A DNA stretch of 64,000 nucleotides from Methanofollis sp. W23 (GCF_017875325.1 NZ_JAGGMN010000001.1:62001-126000); one strand, 5' to 3'. Shown: positions 18,255 to 28,240, counted from the first letter of the stretch. Notes: generated by a model from the letters alone, not told the origin. Made by a program: numbers and translations.

Positions 18255-18400
18255 CGCCGTGGGCACCCCTTGACCAGGTACTGGATCTCGGTCATGGGAT
18301 CTCTGCCCGGTCGTTGAGATCTCCCACACCTGCCGATGGGCCACGAGAAGGTTCTCTGCGGTCCCTGGTACAGCACTGAATCTGGCACTCAGGCAGCACC
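18255..18400 (-). pseudogene. relic of a MerR/GyrI-type regulator 3' end
   Basis: On the minus strand, pieces translating to VLYQGPQ and MTEIQYLVKG match the C-terminal part of the regulator at 13105-13944 (VLYQGPHENLPRAHRQV ... MTEIQYPVED), with the middle shortened and out of frame. At DNA level GGTACTGGATCTCGGTCATG and GCGGTCCCTGGTACAGCAC are shared with that gene. No N-terminal DNA-binding part is present. It is a truncated, decayed paralogue. Confidence 0.75.
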
Positions 18401-18480
18401 GCACCGCAGCGCCACAGTTCCTGTGCACACTCGATCAGTATTATCTCCCTGGAGGGTGATGATCCCCTGGTGGCGAGATC

Positions 18481-18693
18481 ATGAAGACATTCACAGCCGT
18501 GCTCTACAGGGAAGAGGATATGTACGTTGCGGAATGCCCGGAAGTGGGCACCGTCAGTCAGGGAGAGACGGTGGAAGAGGCGGTCGCAAACCTCAGGGAA
18601 GCCACGGAGTTGTATCTTGCTGAATTCCCACTTGAAGAGGGAAGAAAGCCCATCATCACGACATTTGAGGTGACCGGGAGTGCCGGGGCGTAA
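18481..18693 (+). CDS. hicB: HicB-type antitoxin
   Basis: 70 residues. Single HicB partial RNase-H-like fold: FTAVLYREEDMYVAECPEVGTVSQGETVEEAVANLREATELYLAEF is the standard family pattern. It neutralises the HicA mRNA-cleaving toxin and usually autoregulates its operon; no separate DNA-binding domain is visible, so repression, if any, is by the complex. The end overlaps the start of hicA by 14 bp. The antitoxin-first order differs from many hicAB loci but is common in archaea. Confidence 0.88.
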   Translation: MKTFTAVLYREEDMYVAECPEVGTVSQGETVEEAVANLREATELYLAEFPLEEGRKPIITTFEVTGSAGA

Positions 18694-18910
18694 ACCGGTC
18701 TCTGGTGAGACGGTGATAAAAATCCTTTCAAAAGAGTACGGTTTCACCGTCAGCGGACGATCAGGAAGCCATGTACGTCTCTCAAAAGAGACACCAGCAG
18801 GAAAAGTGGGGACTGTCGTCCCATTGCACAGAGAGTTGAAGACCGGCACTCTTCGCGGCGTCCTGAAACTGGCGAAGATCGACCCGGACGATTTTGCGCA
18901 GTACCTGTAA
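18680..18910 (+). CDS. hicA: HicA-type mRNA interferase toxin
   Basis: 76 residues from a GTG start. The double-stranded-RNA-binding-like fold is apparent: KPVSGETVIKILSKEYGF, then the active-site histidine in GRSGSHVRLSK, VVPLHRELKTGTLRGVLKLAKI and DDFAQYL. Length is normal and the histidine is retained, so this module appears functional. It is translationally coupled to hicB by the 14-bp overlap. Compare the frameshifted copy at 58.4-58.85 kb. Confidence 0.88.
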   Translation: MPGRKPVSGETVIKILSKEYGFTVSGRSGSHVRLSKETPAGKVGTVVPLHRELKTGTLRGVLKLAKIDPDDFAQYL

Positions 18911-19378
18911 ATGCTCCTCTCTGGCGTCCTATTTCCGAGGAGTTAATCGAAGATATTCTGGTTCTGTAGAATTCGACATGAAGGGAAAGCACATCTCAAG
19001 CATATGGGATGAAAATATCTCGTCGCTTGATCGCTCTTTTCGAGACTGAAGAACCGATGGGGATCGTGTTCCATCGCCGCCACCACCTATTCTCGTCGTG
19101 GGGATCCGGGGGTGCAACCCCCCGGCGCGAGACGACGGTGAAGATTCGACGCTTGGGGGCGGCCTTCTAATCGGGGTGCCTTCCTCCACCCTTGTGCCGG
19201 GGGCGCTGCCCCCTGACCCCCGGGACGAAGATAGGGCCGGGAAGGCAGAAGAGAAATCGTGACGAAGTTCGTCCCTACCTCTACTTATCAGGCAGGGGGG
19301 GCCGCGTGCGGTCGCCGCCGGTTCCCTCTCCAGAAGAGTAATTCTCCAGAGCCACGCCCGTCAGAAATCAACAGCACC
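18911..19378. repeat. gene-free stretch with composite repeats
   Basis: No gene. At 18960-19150 a plus-oriented repeat starts GGTTCTGTAGAATTCGACATG, passes through a CACCTATTCTCGTCGTGG block and ends GGCGCGAGACGACGGTGAAG. At 19160-19260 is a stem module with GCCTTCC and GGGAAGGC ends (GGGGGCGCTGCCCCC). A terminus-like TTCTCCAGAGCC ends near 19355. Confidence 0.6.
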
Positions 19379-19386
19379 AAAAAAAA
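19379..19386 (-). terminator. T8 terminator after valS
   Basis: Eight Ts on the minus strand start 8 bp after the valS stop codon; no stem is needed in archaea. Confidence 0.45.
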
Positions 19387-19394
19387 GTGAGAAC

Positions 19395-21986
19395 TCAGTC
19401 ACGCCGCAGCGTGACCGTCACCTCGTCGAAGTCGAGGACCTCGACCTCTTCGCCCTCCACCGAGAAGGCGAACTTCGGGGTGAAAGCGTCCTCCGGCACC
19501 GCGACCTCTTCGCCGTCGATGCTCACCGTCGCCGGCGGGGTGACGATGTCCTCGGGCGGCAGGGCCTCGACCGCCTGCATGAAGGCCTTCGCCTGCTTGC
19601 GCAGCGTCGGGCCGACCACTGCCATGTTGAAGGCGACGCCGGCCACCGACTTCTCGAGTTTCGGCTCGCCGGTCTTCCAGGCGACCGTGGCATTCAGGGC
19701 ACGGGCTACATCGCCTGAGTCGTCGATCCGTTCAGGCGCATAGATGTTCACCTTCCCGAAGGGGGCGTTCAGGGCAAGCCCGGCGTCGTGCTTGTACCGC
19801 CGGAGTTCTGCGGTGAGGGCGACGACGTGGGCGCCGACCCGCTCGGCCTCAGGGTCCTCGACCGCGAACTCCACCCACGGCTGTTTCAGCACCGAGCCCT
19901 CCATGAACTGGGACCAGCACTCCTCGGCGAAGTGCGGGGTATAAGGGGCGATCATCCGGCAGAGAGCGTCGACCGTGATGGTCAGGGCGCGGCAGGCGCT
20001 CGCCCGCTCTGGGGCGTCGGAGTACAGCCGCCCCTTCACCAGTTCGATATAGTCGTCGGCAAGGATATTTTTCGTGAAGTCCCTGATCGCCTTGAGCCCC
20101 TGGTCGAACTGATAGGTCTCAAAGGCGTTCGTGACCTCGGCCGCCGTCTGTGAGAGTTTCACCAGGAGCCAGCGGTCCAGGAGTTCGGTCACCTCGGGCG
20201 CCTCGTCCACCGGCTCGCGCTCGATCTGGGTCAGCACAAACCGGATGATATTCCACATCTTGGTCTGGAACCTGGACGCCGCGACGACGTCCTTCCAGTT
20301 GAACATGATGTCCTGCCCGGTGGCAGAGCCCATCGCCCCCCACTGCCTGAAGGCGTCGGCGCCGTACTTGTCGAGCACGGTCTCAGGCGGGATGATATTG
20401 TTGCGGCTCTTGGACATCTTGTAGCCGTCCTCGCCCAGCACCATCCCGTTGACCAGGATCCCGTCCCATGGCCGCTGGCCGGTGAGGGCCACCGAGCGGA
20501 GGATGGTGTAGAAGGCCCAGGTCCTGATGATGTCATGTCCCTGGGGGCGCAGCTGCGCCGGGAAGATCGCCGGCGTCCCGCTCCCGTCCCATCCGGTGAG
20601 GTTGAGCACCGAGATCGAGGAGTCCATCCAGGTGTCCAGGACATCGTCCTCGCCCACAAACTCCTCTGACCCGCACTTCGGACAGGGATGGCGGGGGCGG
20701 TCCACCGTCGGGTCGACCGGCAGGTCGGCCTCGTCAGGCAGGACCATCTCGCCGCACTGCGCGCAGAACCAGACCGGGATCGGGGTGGCGAAGATCCGCT
20801 GGCGCGAGATGCACCAGTCCCACTCCATCTGCTCGACCCAGTTCTCGAGGCGCATCAGCATGTGCTCAGGATACCAGTGAACTTCCCTTGCGGCCTCCAG
20901 GATCTTCTCGGGCTTGATCCGCACAAACCACTGCCTCTCAGAGAGGATCTCGATCGGGGTCTTGCACCGCCAGCAGGTCCCGACCCGCTGCTCGATCGTC
21001 TCCTGCCTCTTGAGGACCCCGGCCTCCTCCATGTCGCCGAGGATCGCCGTGCGGCACTCCTCCGCCGTCATCCCCTCATATTTGTCGCAGAGCGCGGTCA
21101 TCCTGCCCTTCCGATCGATCGCCTTTCTGAGGGGGAGACCATATTTCTTCCACCAGTGGACGTCCTGCTTGTCGCCAAAGGTACAGATCATCACGGCGCC
21201 TGACCCGAAGGAGGGGTCGACGTCCTCGTCCTTGATCACAGCGACCTCATGGCCGAAGAGAGGTACGGTCAGGGTCTTGCCGACGAGGTCGGTATAACGC
21301 TCGTCATCTGGATGGACGGCGACGGCCACGCAGGCCGCAAGAAGTTCGGGTCTGGTGGTCGCGATCTCCAGGCCATCGAAGTCGAAGTAGTTGAGTTTCG
21401 TCTCCCTGGCCTCGTGGTTGACCTCGGCAAAGGCGATCGCCGTCTCGCAGCGGGTGCAGAAGTTCACCGGGTGCTCGCTCTGGTAGATGTAGTCTTTTTC
21501 GAGCATCCGCAGGAACGAGAGCTGCGTCTTCCCGAAGTACTCAGGGAGCATCGTGATGTACTCGTGGCTCCAGTCGGTCGAGAACCCGCACCGCCGCAGG
21601 GTGGTCCGCATCTTTGCGATGTTCTCGTGGGTGAGTTCCCGGCAGAGCCGCCTGAACTCCTCACGCGGGACATCGTTCTTGGTGATGCCATGGATCTCCT
21701 CGACCTTGACCTCGGTGGGGAGGCCGTGGCAGTCCCAGCCCTGTGGGAACATGACGTTGTAGCCGCACATCCGCTTGTAGCGGGCGATGAAGTCGATATA
21801 ACACCAGTTCAGGGCGTTTCCGATATGGAAGTTGCCGGTGGGGTAGGGTGGCGGGGTATCGATGATGAACCTCGGCTTTTTTGAGTCGGGGTCAAAGTAA
21901 TTGTCCTCGTCGCGCCACGTGCGCTGCCACCGCTCCTCCACTTCCCGAAAGTCGTAATTTTTGGGGATCGTATGCGAGGATGACAT
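19395..21986 (-). CDS. valS: valyl-tRNA synthetase
   Basis: 863 residues, full length for the archaeal enzyme that charges tRNA-Val. Class I signatures: [14 protein letters not shown] near residue 52 and KMSKS near 524. Zinc-ligand cysteine pairs typical of archaeal Val[27 protein letters not shown] and CPKCGSEEF. The editing (CP1) domain lies between. It is monocistronic: a spacer with repeats lies upstream and a T8 run follows the stop. Confidence 0.97.
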   Translation of the reverse strand: MSSSHTIPKNYDFREVEERWQRTWRDEDNYFDPDSKKPRFIIDTPPPYPTGNFHIGNALNWCYIDFIARYKRMCGYNVMFPQGWDCHGLPTEVKVEEIHGITKNDVPREEFRRLCRELTHENIAKMRTTLRRCGFSTDWSHEYITMLPEYFGKTQLSFLRMLEKDYIYQSEHPVNFCTRCETAIAFAEVNHEARETKLNYFDFDGLEIATTRPELLAACVAVAVHPDDERYTDLVGKTLTVPLFGHEVAVIKDEDVDPSFGSGAVMICTFGDKQDVHWWKKYGLPLRKAIDRKGRMTALCDKYEGMTAEECRTAILGDMEEAGVLKRQETIEQRVGTCWRCKTPIEILSERQWFVRIKPEKILEAAREVHWYPEHMLMRLENWVEQMEWDWCISRQRIFATPIPVWFCAQCGEMVLPDEADLPVDPTVDRPRHPCPKCGSEEFVGEDDVLDTWMDSSISVLNLTGWDGSGTPAIFPAQLRPQGHDIIRTWAFYTILRSVALTGQRPWDGILVNGMVLGEDGYKMSKSRNNIIPPETVLDKYGADAFRQWGAMGSATGQDIMFNWKDVVAASRFQTKMWNIIRFVLTQIEREPVDEAPEVTELLDRWLLVKLSQTAAEVTNAFETYQFDQGLKAIRDFTKNILADDYIELVKGRLYSDAPERASACRALTITVDALCRMIAPYTPHFAEECWSQFMEGSVLKQPWVEFAVEDPEAERVGAHVVALTAELRRYKHDAGLALNAPFGKVNIYAPERIDDSGDVARALNATVAWKTGEPKLEKSVAGVAFNMAVVGPTLRKQAKAFMQAVEALPPEDIVTPPATVSIDGEEVAVPEDAFTPKFAFSVEGEEVEVLDFDEVTVTLRRD

Positions 21987-22867
21987 CTTCTTTCCTATTG
22001 TATTTTCAAGTTTTTAACTCGTAGGGATGGGGGGGCAGGGCGTGGAGTCGCCGCTCTGGATATTCTCTCCAGAGTAGAGCCCTAATATCTGCGTGTTTTG
22101 CATCATACGGACCATCAGGATCTATTTGCGGCGATGAATATTTTCTGGGTAGATATTCTCGTAATGAGATGGGGAAGTTGTCCTGAAACTCTCCAGGGCA
22201 TGACCCCGCGCCGGGATCACGCGTGCGCTCTCCCGCGGGGTGTGTCGCCCCTAAATACTCCCACAGAAGATAGGGAGGAGGATGGGCACACCCTCTTCTG
22301 GATCATCAAATGTGCGTTCCCACCTCAATCGTCATCCCTGGAGCCCTGGGAATGCGACTGAAGGGATCTTGAGAAAATTTTCGGTTTTGTAGACGAACGT
22401 GATTCTCCCCCCTTCCCCTATCATACGCACCGGGTGCTCTGCCGCCGGTCCCACCGGATGAAGATGGGGATGGGACGACAGCATGGACGACCATGAAGAG
22501 GGGGTTGCGATTCCTCGTCCAATCTTGACGCGGGGGGTTCGAGGGGCGGCCAAGCCCCCCGCAGAGAGAGCCACCTTGAGGAATTTTACAAAGCTTTTAC
22601 AAAGCTGAATCTTCAATTTTCGAGAGAGCCTCCGGTGCGGGATGAGAGAAGGCGATGGGTTGATTGATGGGTGCGCGACAGAGAGGTGAGAACCTCTCCA
22701 CCATCCTTTCCCTCTCTCTTCAGAGAGAGGGACCAGGGGAGGGTATCATCTCATGTAGTGTGAAACTCCCTAGAGTAGGCGCGGGGGTGTTTCCAGGAAG
22801 GGGGCGCCACGAGATCAGGGGTGGCCGCCCCTCTCCCGACTACAAAGTTCATTTTGGTGGACCCCCA
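21987..22867. repeat. gene-free stretch with composite repeats
   Basis: No gene supported; a longer in-frame extension of the following DUF92 gene overlaps repeats and is not believed. Includes a palindromic fragment near 22190-22235 and an element-like unit at 22383-22595 that starts GGTTTTGTAGAC, carries GACGACCATGAAGAGG and the stem GGGGCGGCCAAGCCCCCC, and ends GAGGAATTTTACAAAGC, with TTTTACAAAGC then repeated once more in tandem. No clear 8-bp flank match was found for it. Confidence 0.55.
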
Positions 22868-24076
22868 ATGATCATCTGGATGACTCAGGAGATCGGACCC
22901 GCGCTGGCTGCTGTCCTTGCGATCTTTGGGATCCTTATCGCTCCCCTGGTCCAGCCTGCATGGCTCCTCTCCCTGCTGGTGATCCTCTTCTCCGGCGTCC
23001 TCCTCCTCATCAAGGGGACGCGCTATGTCTCGGTCTCGATCATCGTCACGGCCCTGCTGTACGGCCTCGGACTTCTTTCGCTGGCGGTCTTTGCCTCGAC
23101 CCTCGCGATCGTCGTCCTCGGTGAGTTCGCCTTCAGGGTGACCGGGGCGACGCCCAGGTCATATCTTGCCTACATCGTCACAGGGAGCGCGGGAGCGGTC
23201 CTTGCGATGGCCTATATCGGGATCTTCTCCCCGCTTATCGTCATGATCGGGGCGCTCGTCGCAGTATTCTTGAGGGCCGCCCTTGTCGGCCGCGAAGACG
23301 CCCTGATGATCGAGGCCCTTGGCGTGGCCATGGCCCAGCAGCTCTTCTTTGAGATCGGCTACTCGGTCGATCCCTGGTCGCTCATGCTGGCACTGGTCAT
23401 CGCCCTGGCCTTTGGCTATCTTTCATACCATTTCAAGGCCGCCGACCTCTCAGGCCTCTTCTCAGGGGCGATCATCGGGCTTCTCCTCATTGTCTTTGCC
23501 GATGTCCGCTGGTTCTTTGTCATGCTGGTCTTTTTCATCCTGGGGTCCGCGACGACGAAGTTCAAGTACAGGGAGAAGATAGACCTCGGGGTCGCTCAGT
23601 CCCATGGCGGGGTGCGGGGCTACCTGAACGTCTTTGCCAACGGGCTTGTCGCCACAGTCGGGGCGGTGCTGTACGGGATCACCGGGCACCCGGCCTGTGT
23701 CGCCCTCTTCCTTGGGAGCGTGGCCTCGGCCGCGGCCGATACGGTGGCCTCAGAGGTCGGGGTGATGGGCGGGACGCCGCGCCTCATCACCACTCTCAGG
23801 CCGGTGCCCCCGGGCACAAACGGCGGGGTGACCTTCCTTGGTGAGGCGACGGGCCTGGGTGCGGCGGCGGTCGTCTCCCTCACTGCCTGGGCGCTCGGGG
23901 TGGCCGACCCCTGGATCGCGCTCGTCGGGACGCTTGCAGGGTTTGTCGGCACCAACCTGGACAGCCTGGTCGGGGCGACCCTGGAGAACCGCGGGGTCTT
24001 TGGGAACGCGGGCACCAATTTCATCGCCACCCTGGGCGGCGGGCTCTGTGCGGCGGTGCTGGTGCTCGTGCTATAA
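22868..24076 (+). CDS. DUF92 family multi-pass membrane protein
   Basis: About 402 residues from the ATG at 22868 (MIIWMTQEIGPAL). Around ten hydrophobic helices. The C-terminal half carries the DUF92 signature: SHGGVRGYLNVFANG, SVASAAADTVASEVG, LRPVPPGTNGGVTFLGE and GTNLDSLVGATLENRG. DUF92 proteins include plant phytyl-phosphate kinase; archaeal members may act on polyprenyl phosphates, but that is inferred. The N-terminal third is an additional membrane region. A T8 run follows directly. Confidence 0.8.
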   Translation: MIIWMTQEIGPALAAVLAIFGILIAPLVQPAWLLSLLVILFSGVLLLIKGTRYVSVSIIVTALLYGLGLLSLAVFASTLAIVVLGEFAFRVTGATPRSYLAYIVTGSAGAVLAMAYIGIFSPLIVMIGALVAVFLRAALVGREDALMIEALGVAMAQQLFFEIGYSVDPWSLMLALVIALAFGYLSYHFKAADLSGLFSGAIIGLLLIVFADVRWFFVMLVFFILGSATTKFKYREKIDLGVAQSHGGVRGYLNVFANGLVATVGAVLYGITGHPACVALFLGSVASAAADTVASEVGVMGGTPRLITTLRPVPPGTNGGVTFLGEATGLGAAAVVSLTAWALGVADPWIALVGTLAGFVGTNLDSLVGATLENRGVFGNAGTNFIATLGGGLCAAVLVLVL

Positions 24077-24079
24077 GGG

Positions 24080-24087
24080 TTTTTTTT
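24080..24087 (+). terminator. T8 terminator after DUF92 gene
   Basis: TAA stop, GGG, then eight Ts. The run is followed directly by a repeat terminus GCTCTGTAGAG. Confidence 0.5.
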
Positions 24088-24524
24088 GCTCTGTAGAGAT
24101 CCTCCTGAACCTTTACGGGGGGATTGTACCCTCCTGCCCTCCCCCGCACGATAATGGCAAGGACAACAGTACTCTCGTCATGGGCATCTTGATCGGCGTG
24201 AAAATGGGAGGAGACGGATCAGGCCATAGAATGAGCCTGATAGAAACAGGTAGGGGTGCTGTGTAAAACCCCGCGTTATTTTTCCGGTTTTTTAGAATCA
24301 CTTATGAAGCGAACGCACGCCCCAGGAATACGTGATGAAAATATATCGTCATTTGATCTTTTTTTCAGGACTGAAAAATCGGTGGAGGGATCGTGTCCTC
24401 TTTGCCGCCCCCCCCTCTCCTCGTCGTGGAGGGTTCCAGGGGGTGCACCCCCCAGGCGCAAGACTATAGGAAGGAGGGTGACCCTCCCCCCCCCATGAGA
24501 TGTGAGGGGTTCTACAGTGCCCAA
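24088..24524. repeat. gene-free stretch with composite repeats
   Basis: No gene. A terminus GCTCTGTAGAGATCCTCC starts at 24088. A unit from 24286 (GGTTTTTTAGAATC) passes a CTCCTCGTCGTGG block and the stem GGGGTGCACCCCCC and ends GGGTTCTACAGTGCC at 24521, immediately before the stop of the minus-strand membrane protein. Flanks of this unit do not match as an 8-bp repeat. Confidence 0.55.
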
Positions 24525-25382
24525 TTAATACTTATACCACCGCCCCTTCTCGTCGTACTCGCCCTGCATCGGGGCTTCAGCGCCCTCGATCTCATCACCC
24601 TGCCTGGCATAGAAGGCGGTCTTGAAGGCGAGGGCGAAGGGGACGAAGAGGACGACGATCGCCGCATAGGTGATCGCGGTGATCATGGCCCCATCTGGTC
24701 CGAGGAGAGCAGTGAACTGCGCCTGGGCGGCAGTGGCGTTTGCGGCGTCGAAGACAAACGTCTCCCCGCCCTCGATGAGAGGCGCGAGTTTCTCGTACAT
24801 GAGCATGCTCCACGCGGTGAGCACCCCAAAGCCCAGGACAAAGAGGACGGCGAGAGTGGTGACATAGAAGAGGAGCACCTGCCAGAGTCTGGTGAGCACC
24901 ACGGCAGCGCTCCGCTGGAGGGAGGCAAAGACCCCGAGTCCTTCGGTCACCGCTGCTACGTCGTAGAAGTAGGCGAAGAAGGCGAAGGAGAGGATGACGC
25001 CAAAGACGGCCGATCCGGCCGCGGCGATGGCGCTCTCTCCCAGGATCAGGGTGATCGGGATCGCAAGGAGAATGAGCGTTACTACGGTGGCAAGCAGGAG
25101 GACGATTGCCGGCAGGAGGATCCTGAAGTAGCCTTTCTTCCCTTCTTCAAGGAAAACGCCCATACTCCGGTCCTCGCGCTGGGCGCCCCCATAGGCCCCG
25201 GCCGCAAAGAAGGGGACGAGGAGCAGGCCGAGCAGCAGGATCTTGCTCGCAAAGAAGACCTCCCCGGTGAACTCAAGGTAGAGGTCGATGCCGAGGGCCG
25301 CGCCGGCGACGAGGCCCGCCGCCCAGAATGCCGGGTATGTTTTGAGCAGGGCGGCGGCGTCACGGAGGGATGCAACTACCAT
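24525..25382 (-). CDS. six-helix membrane protein of unknown function
   Basis: About 285 residues from the ATG at 25382, chosen because it follows an AGGAA site and starts 7 bp after the upstream stop; a longer frame reads into that gene. Six hydrophobic segments (AAGLVAGAALGI, ILLLGLLLVPFFAAGAYGG, LLPAIVLLLATVVTLILLAIPITLI, SAVFGVILSFAFFAYFY, VLLFYVTTLAVLFVLGFGVL, ITYAAIVVLFVPFAL) resemble archaeal DUF7847/DUF4013-type proteins, an uncertain match. C-terminus is polar and likely cytoplasmic. Co-oriented and closely spaced with the pyruvate-kinase-C-like gene. Confidence 0.65.
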   Translation of the reverse strand: MVVASLRDAAALLKTYPAFWAAGLVAGAALGIDLYLEFTGEVFFASKILLLGLLLVPFFAAGAYGGAQREDRSMGVFLEEGKKGYFRILLPAIVLLLATVVTLILLAIPITLILGESAIAAAGSAVFGVILSFAFFAYFYDVAAVTEGLGVFASLQRSAAVVLTRLWQVLLFYVTTLAVLFVLGFGVLTAWSMLMYEKLAPLIEGGETFVFDAANATAAQAQFTALLGPDGAMITAITYAAIVVLFVPFALAFKTAFYARQGDEIEGAEAPMQGEYDEKGRWYKY

Positions 25383-25389
25383 TTCCTGG

Positions 25390-25980
25390 TCACCGGTTCC
25401 GTGGCATGGCGACGATCTCGCGCACCTGGAGGTCGAAGTACGAGGCCGTGTGCGACGGCCTGATGACACAGACGGTGTCGGCACCAGTAGCGGTCCCGCC
25501 GACGGCGACGACCTCCTCGTCCACCCTGACCGCGCCCTGGTCGGCGGCGATGAGCGAACACTCGACGGCCACCTTCAGCCCGACGGCGACGGTCCGCCTG
25601 AGTGCCTCGGCGATCGCCTCGGTCCTTGAGGACCCGCCGAGTTTCGGCGACCTGGAGATCGCCCGCTCCAGGCCAGAGAGGGCATGGGTGCCGGTGACGA
25701 TCTCGGCCCCTGCTGCTCGCAGACACGCGGCCGCCCCGGGATCAAAGTCCCAGACCCCAGGTTTGGAGAACCCGACGACGTGGGTGACGACCACGAGATG
25801 GAGGTCGGTCCCTTCCATCGCCTTCAGGAAGGCGAGGGCGGTCTTCCCGGTGGAGGAGGCCACGACGACCGTCCTGATCCCCGCGTCTTCTGCGCGCTCG
25901 ACCGCGAACCTGGCGGCGTCCCCGGTGTTTGCCTCACCGGGTTCGTCGAAATAATACGTCTTCCGTGTAATATAGCCCAT
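25390..25980 (-). CDS. pyruvate kinase C-terminal-domain-like protein
   Basis: 196 residues consisting only of a fold like the pyruvate kinase C-terminal (alpha/beta) domain: FAVERAEDAGIRTVVVASSTGKTALAFL near 25-52, then LVVVTHVVGFSKPGVWDF and a late AVGGTATGADTVCVIRPSH. No catalytic barrel is present, so it is not a pyruvate kinase. Conserved stand-alone in archaea, function not assigned. Divergent by 42 bp from the YchF-type GTPase; followed at 7 bp by the six-helix membrane protein. Confidence 0.75.
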   Translation of the reverse strand: MGYITRKTYYFDEPGEANTGDAARFAVERAEDAGIRTVVVASSTGKTALAFLKAMEGTDLHLVVVTHVVGFSKPGVWDFDPGAAACLRAAGAEIVTGTHALSGLERAISRSPKLGGSSRTEAIAEALRRTVAVGLKVAVECSLIAADQGAVRVDEEVVAVGGTATGADTVCVIRPSHTASYFDLQVREIVAMPRNR

Positions 25981-26022
25981 GGTACCAGATTAATAAGAGT
26001 ACAAAGGTAAAAGTGAATTGTT

Positions 26023-27195
26023 ATGATTACGCTTGCACTGGCAGGAAAACCGAACTGCGGCAAATCGACATTCTTCAAGGCCGCGACCATGGCGCAGGTT
26101 GAGATCGCCAATTATCCGTTCACCACCATCGATGCCAACCACGGCGTCGCCTATGTGCGGACGACATGCCCGTGCAAAGAACTCGGCATCGAAGGCTGCA
26201 CCCAGTGTCAGGACGGCGTGCGCTTTGTCCCGGTCGCTTTCATCGACGTGGCGGGCCTGGTGCCCGACGCCCACAAGGGGCGGGGGCTTGGCAACCAGTT
26301 CCTCGACAACCTCAGGCAGGCCGACGCGATCCTCCATGTGGTGGACGCGAGCGGCGCTACCGACGAGGAAGGCAACCCGGTCGACCCGGGGAGCCATGAC
26401 CCCAGGGAGGATATCGAGTTCCTGGGCGTCGAGATGACGATGTGGGTCCATGGCATCCTTGCAAAGCACTGGCCTCGCATCCGTCGCCAAGCTCAGTCGA
26501 AGAATTACAATATCCACGACGGTGTGGCCGACGTGCTCGCAGGCCTCGGGATCACCTATGAGGACTCGCTGCACGCGGAGAGCGAACTCGGGATCGACCT
26601 GCAGCGCTCAGAGGTCGAGGACCTCGTCCCCTTCTGTGAACTGCTGCTTGCAAAGAACAAGCCCGTCCTCTTTGTCGCCAACAAGATGGACACCGCGGAC
26701 AGGGCCCTTCTTGCCGACCTCACCGAGAAGGGGGGGATCGTCAGCAGCGCCGCCGCCGAACTTGCCCTGCGAATGGCCGCAGAAGGGGGGTTCATCCACT
26801 ATATCCCTGGCGACCCCTCGTTTACGATCAATGAAGACGCCAACCTCTCTGCCCAGCAGCGTGCCGGGCTCGAGCACCTCGCCGCTCTGATGGCAGAGCA
26901 CGGGGGGACCGGGGTCCAGCAGGCGATCGACCGTGCGGTCTTCGAACTCCTCGACCAGATCATCGTCTACCCGGTCGAAGACGAGCGCCATTTCACCGAC
27001 AAACAGGGCCGCGTCCTCCCTGACGCCTTCCTGATGCCGAAGGGCTCCACCCCCAGGGATCTCGCCTATCAGGTCCACACCGATATCGGCGAGGGGTTCC
27101 TGTACGCCGTCGATGCAAGGACCGATATGCGGATCAAGGAGAGCACTGAACTGAAACACGGCGACATCATCAAGATCGTAAGCACCAAGAAGTGA
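26023..27195 (+). CDS. ychF: Obg/YchF-type translation-linked GTPase
   Basis: 390 residues. G1 GKPNCGKST (8-16), G3 DVAGLVPDAHKGRGLGNQFL, G4 NKMD. The segment TTCPCKELGIEGCTQCQDG places several cysteines after the G2 region, a known archaeal variant. The C-terminal TGS domain is DAFLMPKGSTPRDLAYQVHTDIGEGFLYAVDA. Members bind ribosomes and hydrolyse nucleotide; symbol given by family, archaeal orthologues being Obg-related. Divergent from the pyruvate-kinase-C-like gene. Confidence 0.9.
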   Translation: MITLALAGKPNCGKSTFFKAATMAQVEIANYPFTTIDANHGVAYVRTTCPCKELGIEGCTQCQDGVRFVPVAFIDVAGLVPDAHKGRGLGNQFLDNLRQADAILHVVDASGATDEEGNPVDPGSHDPREDIEFLGVEMTMWVHGILAKHWPRIRRQAQSKNYNIHDGVADVLAGLGITYEDSLHAESELGIDLQRSEVEDLVPFCELLLAKNKPVLFVANKMDTADRALLADLTEKGGIVSSAAAELALRMAAEGGFIHYIPGDPSFTINEDANLSAQQRAGLEHLAALMAEHGGTGVQQAIDRAVFELLDQIIVYPVEDERHFTDKQGRVLPDAFLMPKGSTPRDLAYQVHTDIGEGFLYAVDARTDMRIKESTELKHGDIIKIVSTKK

Positions 27196-27588
27196 GCGGG
27201 GCCTTGGTGGCACCTCGTCCGGGCGCTGTAGGATCGAGCATGAACCCCCGGCTCACGCATACGCGATTGAACATGATCCATCGCGCTTCTCCAGAGTGTG
27301 TGGGCCTGTACTTCCCCTTCAGCGCTGGACGCGCTGTGAGACCGCCCCCGCATATCCTCGTCATGGGGGGTCCGGGGACGCCGCGCCCCCGGCGCGAGAA
27401 GGCCGCCCCCCGAACTCCCGGCCACACAGGAGGTCGAGGAGGGCGGCACACGTTCTCTCCACACAATAGGTGAGGGTTTCTACAGGGCCGATCTCGTTCA
27501 ATTGCATCGGGGCGACGATTTTTCGTTCTCGATCTGACACTCGTATCAAACCGCTATCTTTTTCACTCTCAGAGGAGGATCTTCACCC
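27196..27588. repeat. gene-free stretch holding one composite element
   Basis: A unit from 27222 (GGCGCTGTAGGATCGAGCATG) to 27489 (GAGGGTTTCTACAGGGCC), 268 bp, with the palindromic module, a GCGTGGGG-type block and GGACGCCGCGCCCCC stem. Its ends match the element family. The 8-bp flanks CTCGTCCG and GATCTCGT do not match in register, so transposition is not shown for this copy. GAGGAGG just before 27589 serves the next gene. Confidence 0.55.
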
Positions 27589-27909
27589 ATGGGTGGCGAG
27601 GTCTACCAGGCGCAGGTGCTCAAGAACTTTTTTGAGACGATCACCGGACCTGACCGGAACCTCACCAGGATCTTCATGTGCGTCCTTTCCCTTGCAAAAC
27701 TCAGGATGGAACCCCCCGAGACAGTGGCGCACCTCACCGACCAGCTCCGTAAGAGCCGCCAGCACCGCGAGCTCTCCATTGATATTTTAGATTATATGTG
27801 CTCGTGCGCGGGTGAACTCGAGATGGTCCCGGTCCAGACAGCCTTCGGGGTCAAGGACGTCAGGGAGATCGCCGAGACGTTTGAGGGGATCTCGATCGAC
27901 TCGTTCTGA
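27589..27909 (+). CDS. conserved small protein of unknown function
   Basis: 106 residues, preceded by a strong GAGGAGG site at 27571, which fixes the ATG. Predicted largely helical (VYQAQVLKNFFETIT ... RIFMCVLSLAKL) with a CSCAGELEMV motif near 70. No recognised domain, no membrane segment. Coding character is supported by the ribosome site and GC-rich third positions. The stop is followed by a repeat. It stands alone. Confidence 0.6.
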   Translation: MGGEVYQAQVLKNFFETITGPDRNLTRIFMCVLSLAKLRMEPPETVAHLTDQLRKSRQHRELSIDILDYMCSCAGELEMVPVQTAFGVKDVREIAETFEGISIDSF

Positions 27910-28230
27910 GGGTATGGGGTTGCACCCCCAGGACCCCCCGCGGATGAAGAGTGGCGGGGGGTCGCACCCCGTCGTCACGATCATCGCTCTGCCTTCCCGC
28001 TCCCATCGCCATCCCGGGGGTCCGGGGGCACACCGAAAAGCGGAGGATTTCCTCACCATATCTCCTGCTCTCTTCTGGGTGGGGGAGGTCTGGAGAATAT
28101 TGGGATGACCTCTACGAAAAATCATCATGACTACCGCGGGGGATATCCATGTGGTCTATCCATGGCGTGCTCTCGCCTCCACGCGTGAGACTCTGGTGTA
28201 CCTGGACGAATGAAGCACCGATCCCCTCAA
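27910..28230. repeat. gene-free stretch with element fragments
   Basis: Plus-oriented stem module with GGGGTTGCACCCCC and GGACCCCCCGCGGATGAAGAG from about 27920, then CTGCCTTCCCGCTCCCATC and GGGGGTCCGGGGGCAC to about 28045, a truncated unit without right terminus. ATATTGGGATGACCTC near 28097 is the reverse of the GGAGGTCATCCCA module. No gene is seen. Confidence 0.5.
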
Positions 28231-28233
28231 ACC

Positions 28234-28240
28234 CTATATA
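28234..28240 (+). promoter_or_regulatory. TATA box of coiled-coil protein gene
   Basis: CTATATA is centred 26 bp before the ATG at 28263. This spacing puts the expected transcript start at about the ATG, so the message is probably leaderless; no GGAGG-type site precedes the start. Confidence 0.6.

Noticed and set aside
24393-25463. 356-codon open frame on the plus strand over the membrane protein
   Set aside because: The minus-strand gene has clear hydrophobic helices and a ribosome site; the plus frame is rich in charged residues produced by antisense of hydrophobic codons.
27214-27497. Target duplication around the unit at 27222-27489
   Set aside because: The flanks share CTCGT but in different register, so this copy is not counted as evidence for transposition.
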